Shown here piece by piece: positions 63,525 through 64,000 of a stretch of 64,000 nucleotides of DNA. The stretch comes from Mangifera indica (taxonomy: Eukaryota; Streptophyta; Magnoliopsida; Sapindales; Anacardiaceae): contig NC_058149.1 in the NCBI RefSeq assembly GCF_011075055.1, forward strand, positions 1,937,001 through 2,001,000. The letters run 5' to 3'. The position numbers and the translations under genes were made by a program. The notes under the pieces are model-generated. The model had not been told where the DNA came from. It searched no databases and saw only the letters and a list, made by a program, of their open reading frames with translations. Within the stretch, counting starts at the first letter, position 1; each line of letters begins with the position of its first letter.

Positions 63525-63659
63525 ATGTTGTCTTCAACACCCTTCATTTCTATCTCTATCTGCGTCTCGTTTCAGCTTTATATTCAAGCTTTCTTGCTGT
63601 TTCTAGCAATGGAGTTCTTTGAAAAATGGAGATGCAAGGAGGATACATCTAGGGTTTGA
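63525..63659 (+). CDS. Short ORF upstream of the 5' miR390 site in TAS3 (44 aa)
   Basis: The first ATG likely inside the transcript (63525) opens 44 codons (MLSSTPFISISICVSFQLYI...) ending in TGA at 63657-63659, 7 bases before the 5' miR390 site. A nested in-frame ATG lies at 63609. The peptide is not a known domain. In known TAS3 RNAs, a short ORF ending just before the AGO7-bound site guides ribosomes there and helps SGS3-dependent siRNA production, so the position matters more than the peptide. Confidence 0.55.
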   Translation: MLSSTPFISISICVSFQLYIQAFLLFLAMEFFEKWRCKEDTSRV

Positions 63660-63666
63660 TTCTTAT

Positions 63667-63687
63667 GGTGCTATCCCAACTGAGCTT
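63667..63687 (+). other. 5' miR390 site of TAS3, non-cleavable type
   Basis: Compared with the perfect miR390 complement it has a G:U pair at miRNA position 19 and mismatches at positions 9 and 10 (CCCAACTGAG in place of CCCTCCTGAG). Central mismatches prevent slicing but permit AGO7 binding, exactly as known for the TAS3 5' site. Confidence 0.93.
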
Positions 63688-63714
63688 TTCATGATTTTTA
63701 TTTTTTATTTTTTT

Positions 63715-63735
63715 TTCTTGACCTTGCAAGGCTTT
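63715..63735 (+). ncRNA. tasiR-ARF
   Basis: Starts TTCTTGACCTTGCAAGGC, the conserved tasiR-ARF core. The usual T at position 13 is C here, which changes a G:U into a G:C pair with the conserved ARF3/ARF4 target core CTTGCAAGGTCAAGAA. Position 17 is G instead of A, a wobble. Single copy; the next 21-nt register shows no second tasiR-ARF. Confidence 0.92.
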
Positions 63736-63891
63736 TTCGGTTTTGCATCTTCTCCATGACCGCCCTCTATTCCATTTTAATTCTTGATGAAACATCTCAG
63801 CTTCACCCATTTGCCCATTCTTTCTTTCATTTACATTCCGTCAATTTTTATTTTTGTTTTCAATCTCACCGGCCCTCCCACGTTCTTCATC

Positions 63892-63912
63892 AGTTCTATC
63901 CCTCCTGAGCTT
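63892..63912 (+). other. 3' miR390 site of TAS3, cleavable type
   Basis: Contains CTATCCCTCCTGAGCTT, pairing perfectly with miR390 positions 1-17. Differences are restricted to positions 18-21. The predicted slice lies between 63902 and 63903. Confidence 0.95.
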
Positions 63913-64000
63913 TGAAATTTTGTGTTGTTTCGCTTAGATTTTGTGTTGTTTCATTATATCTATTGTACTGTTCAAAATGTCGCTGCAATGAGAAATGGCT

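Larger units (their letters stand above)
63500..64000 (+). ncRNA. TAS3: TAS3 trans-acting siRNA precursor (runs to window edge)
   Basis: The three diagnostic parts occur in the right order and strand: 5' miR390 site (63667-63687), one tasiR-ARF (63715-63735) and 3' miR390 site (63892-63912). Between the sites lie 204 bases. In the known pathway, AGO7 loaded with miR390 binds both sites and cuts only the 3' one, then SGS3/RDR6 copy the RNA and DCL4 makes 21-nt phased siRNAs that cut ARF3 and ARF4 mRNAs. The predicted cut is between 63902 and 63903; nine 21-nt steps upstream give 63714-63734, one base off the tasiR-ARF, a drift often seen. Only one tasiR-ARF is found (Arabidopsis TAS3a has two), so it resembles the single-tasiARF class. 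The 3' end may lie outside the window. Confidence 0.93.

Overview
The window is plant nuclear DNA, almost certainly from a eudicot. It is very AT-rich between genes, has GT-AG introns, carries many small hairpin repeats and a decayed Ty1/copia element, and its genes match plant-only families (ATL RING-H2, XBAT32, VAN3-binding/DUF828, IBH1-type bHLH, TAS3). The species cannot be fixed from the sequence. I see no bacterial, organellar or viral gene.

Layout. 1-1427: a deleted copia retrotransposon on the minus strand, including one LTR. 3139-3943: a long-inverted-repeat element inserted inside an older hairpin MITE. 4815-5057: a tiny atypical bHLH gene. About 5-13 kb: repeats. 13848-14423: IBH1-LIKE 1 (IBL1), with an intron in its 5' leader. 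14.4-21.4 kb: no gene. 21441-23240: an eight-exon VAN3-binding-protein-like gene. 23950-23699 (minus): a second tiny atypical bHLH gene. 26.3-27.3 kb: a second long-inverted-repeat element. 32089-27594 (minus): a nine-exon GPI mannosyltransferase 3 (PIGB). 37619-36018 (minus): an ATL-type RING-H2 E3 ligase with a recent in-frame duplication. 38265-38459: a possible small gene. 38.5-51 kb: a gene desert with MITEs and microsatellites. 51990-57244: a ten-exon XBAT32 E3 ligase, intact over 507 codons. 58136-58648: a third long-inverted-repeat element. 59-63 kb: non-coding duplications and a further TIR element. About 63.5 kb to the right edge: a TAS3 trans-acting siRNA locus.

The most important result is the TAS3 locus, which carries no long ORF and would be missed by gene calling. 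It has a 5' miR390 site with mismatches at miRNA positions 9-10 (binding but no slicing), one tasiR-ARF, and a 3' miR390 site fully paired over miRNA positions 1-17 (sliceable). The tasiR-ARF lies nine 21-nt steps (within 1 nt) upstream of the predicted cut. A short ORF ends 7 nt before the 5' site. TAS3 is a known system; it restrains ARF3/ARF4 in auxin signalling.

Several genes touch growth and auxin control: three non-DNA-binding-type bHLH proteins (brassinosteroid, light or redox growth control), a VAN3-binding protein (vein patterning and auxin canalisation), XBAT32 (lateral roots, ethylene biosynthesis) and TAS3. They are separate transcription units, and a shared function is only a guess. 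The less-described material is in the repeats: one hairpin MITE family with about 20 copies, and one long-inverted-repeat family with three copies, 9-10 bp target duplications and a paralogous empty site.
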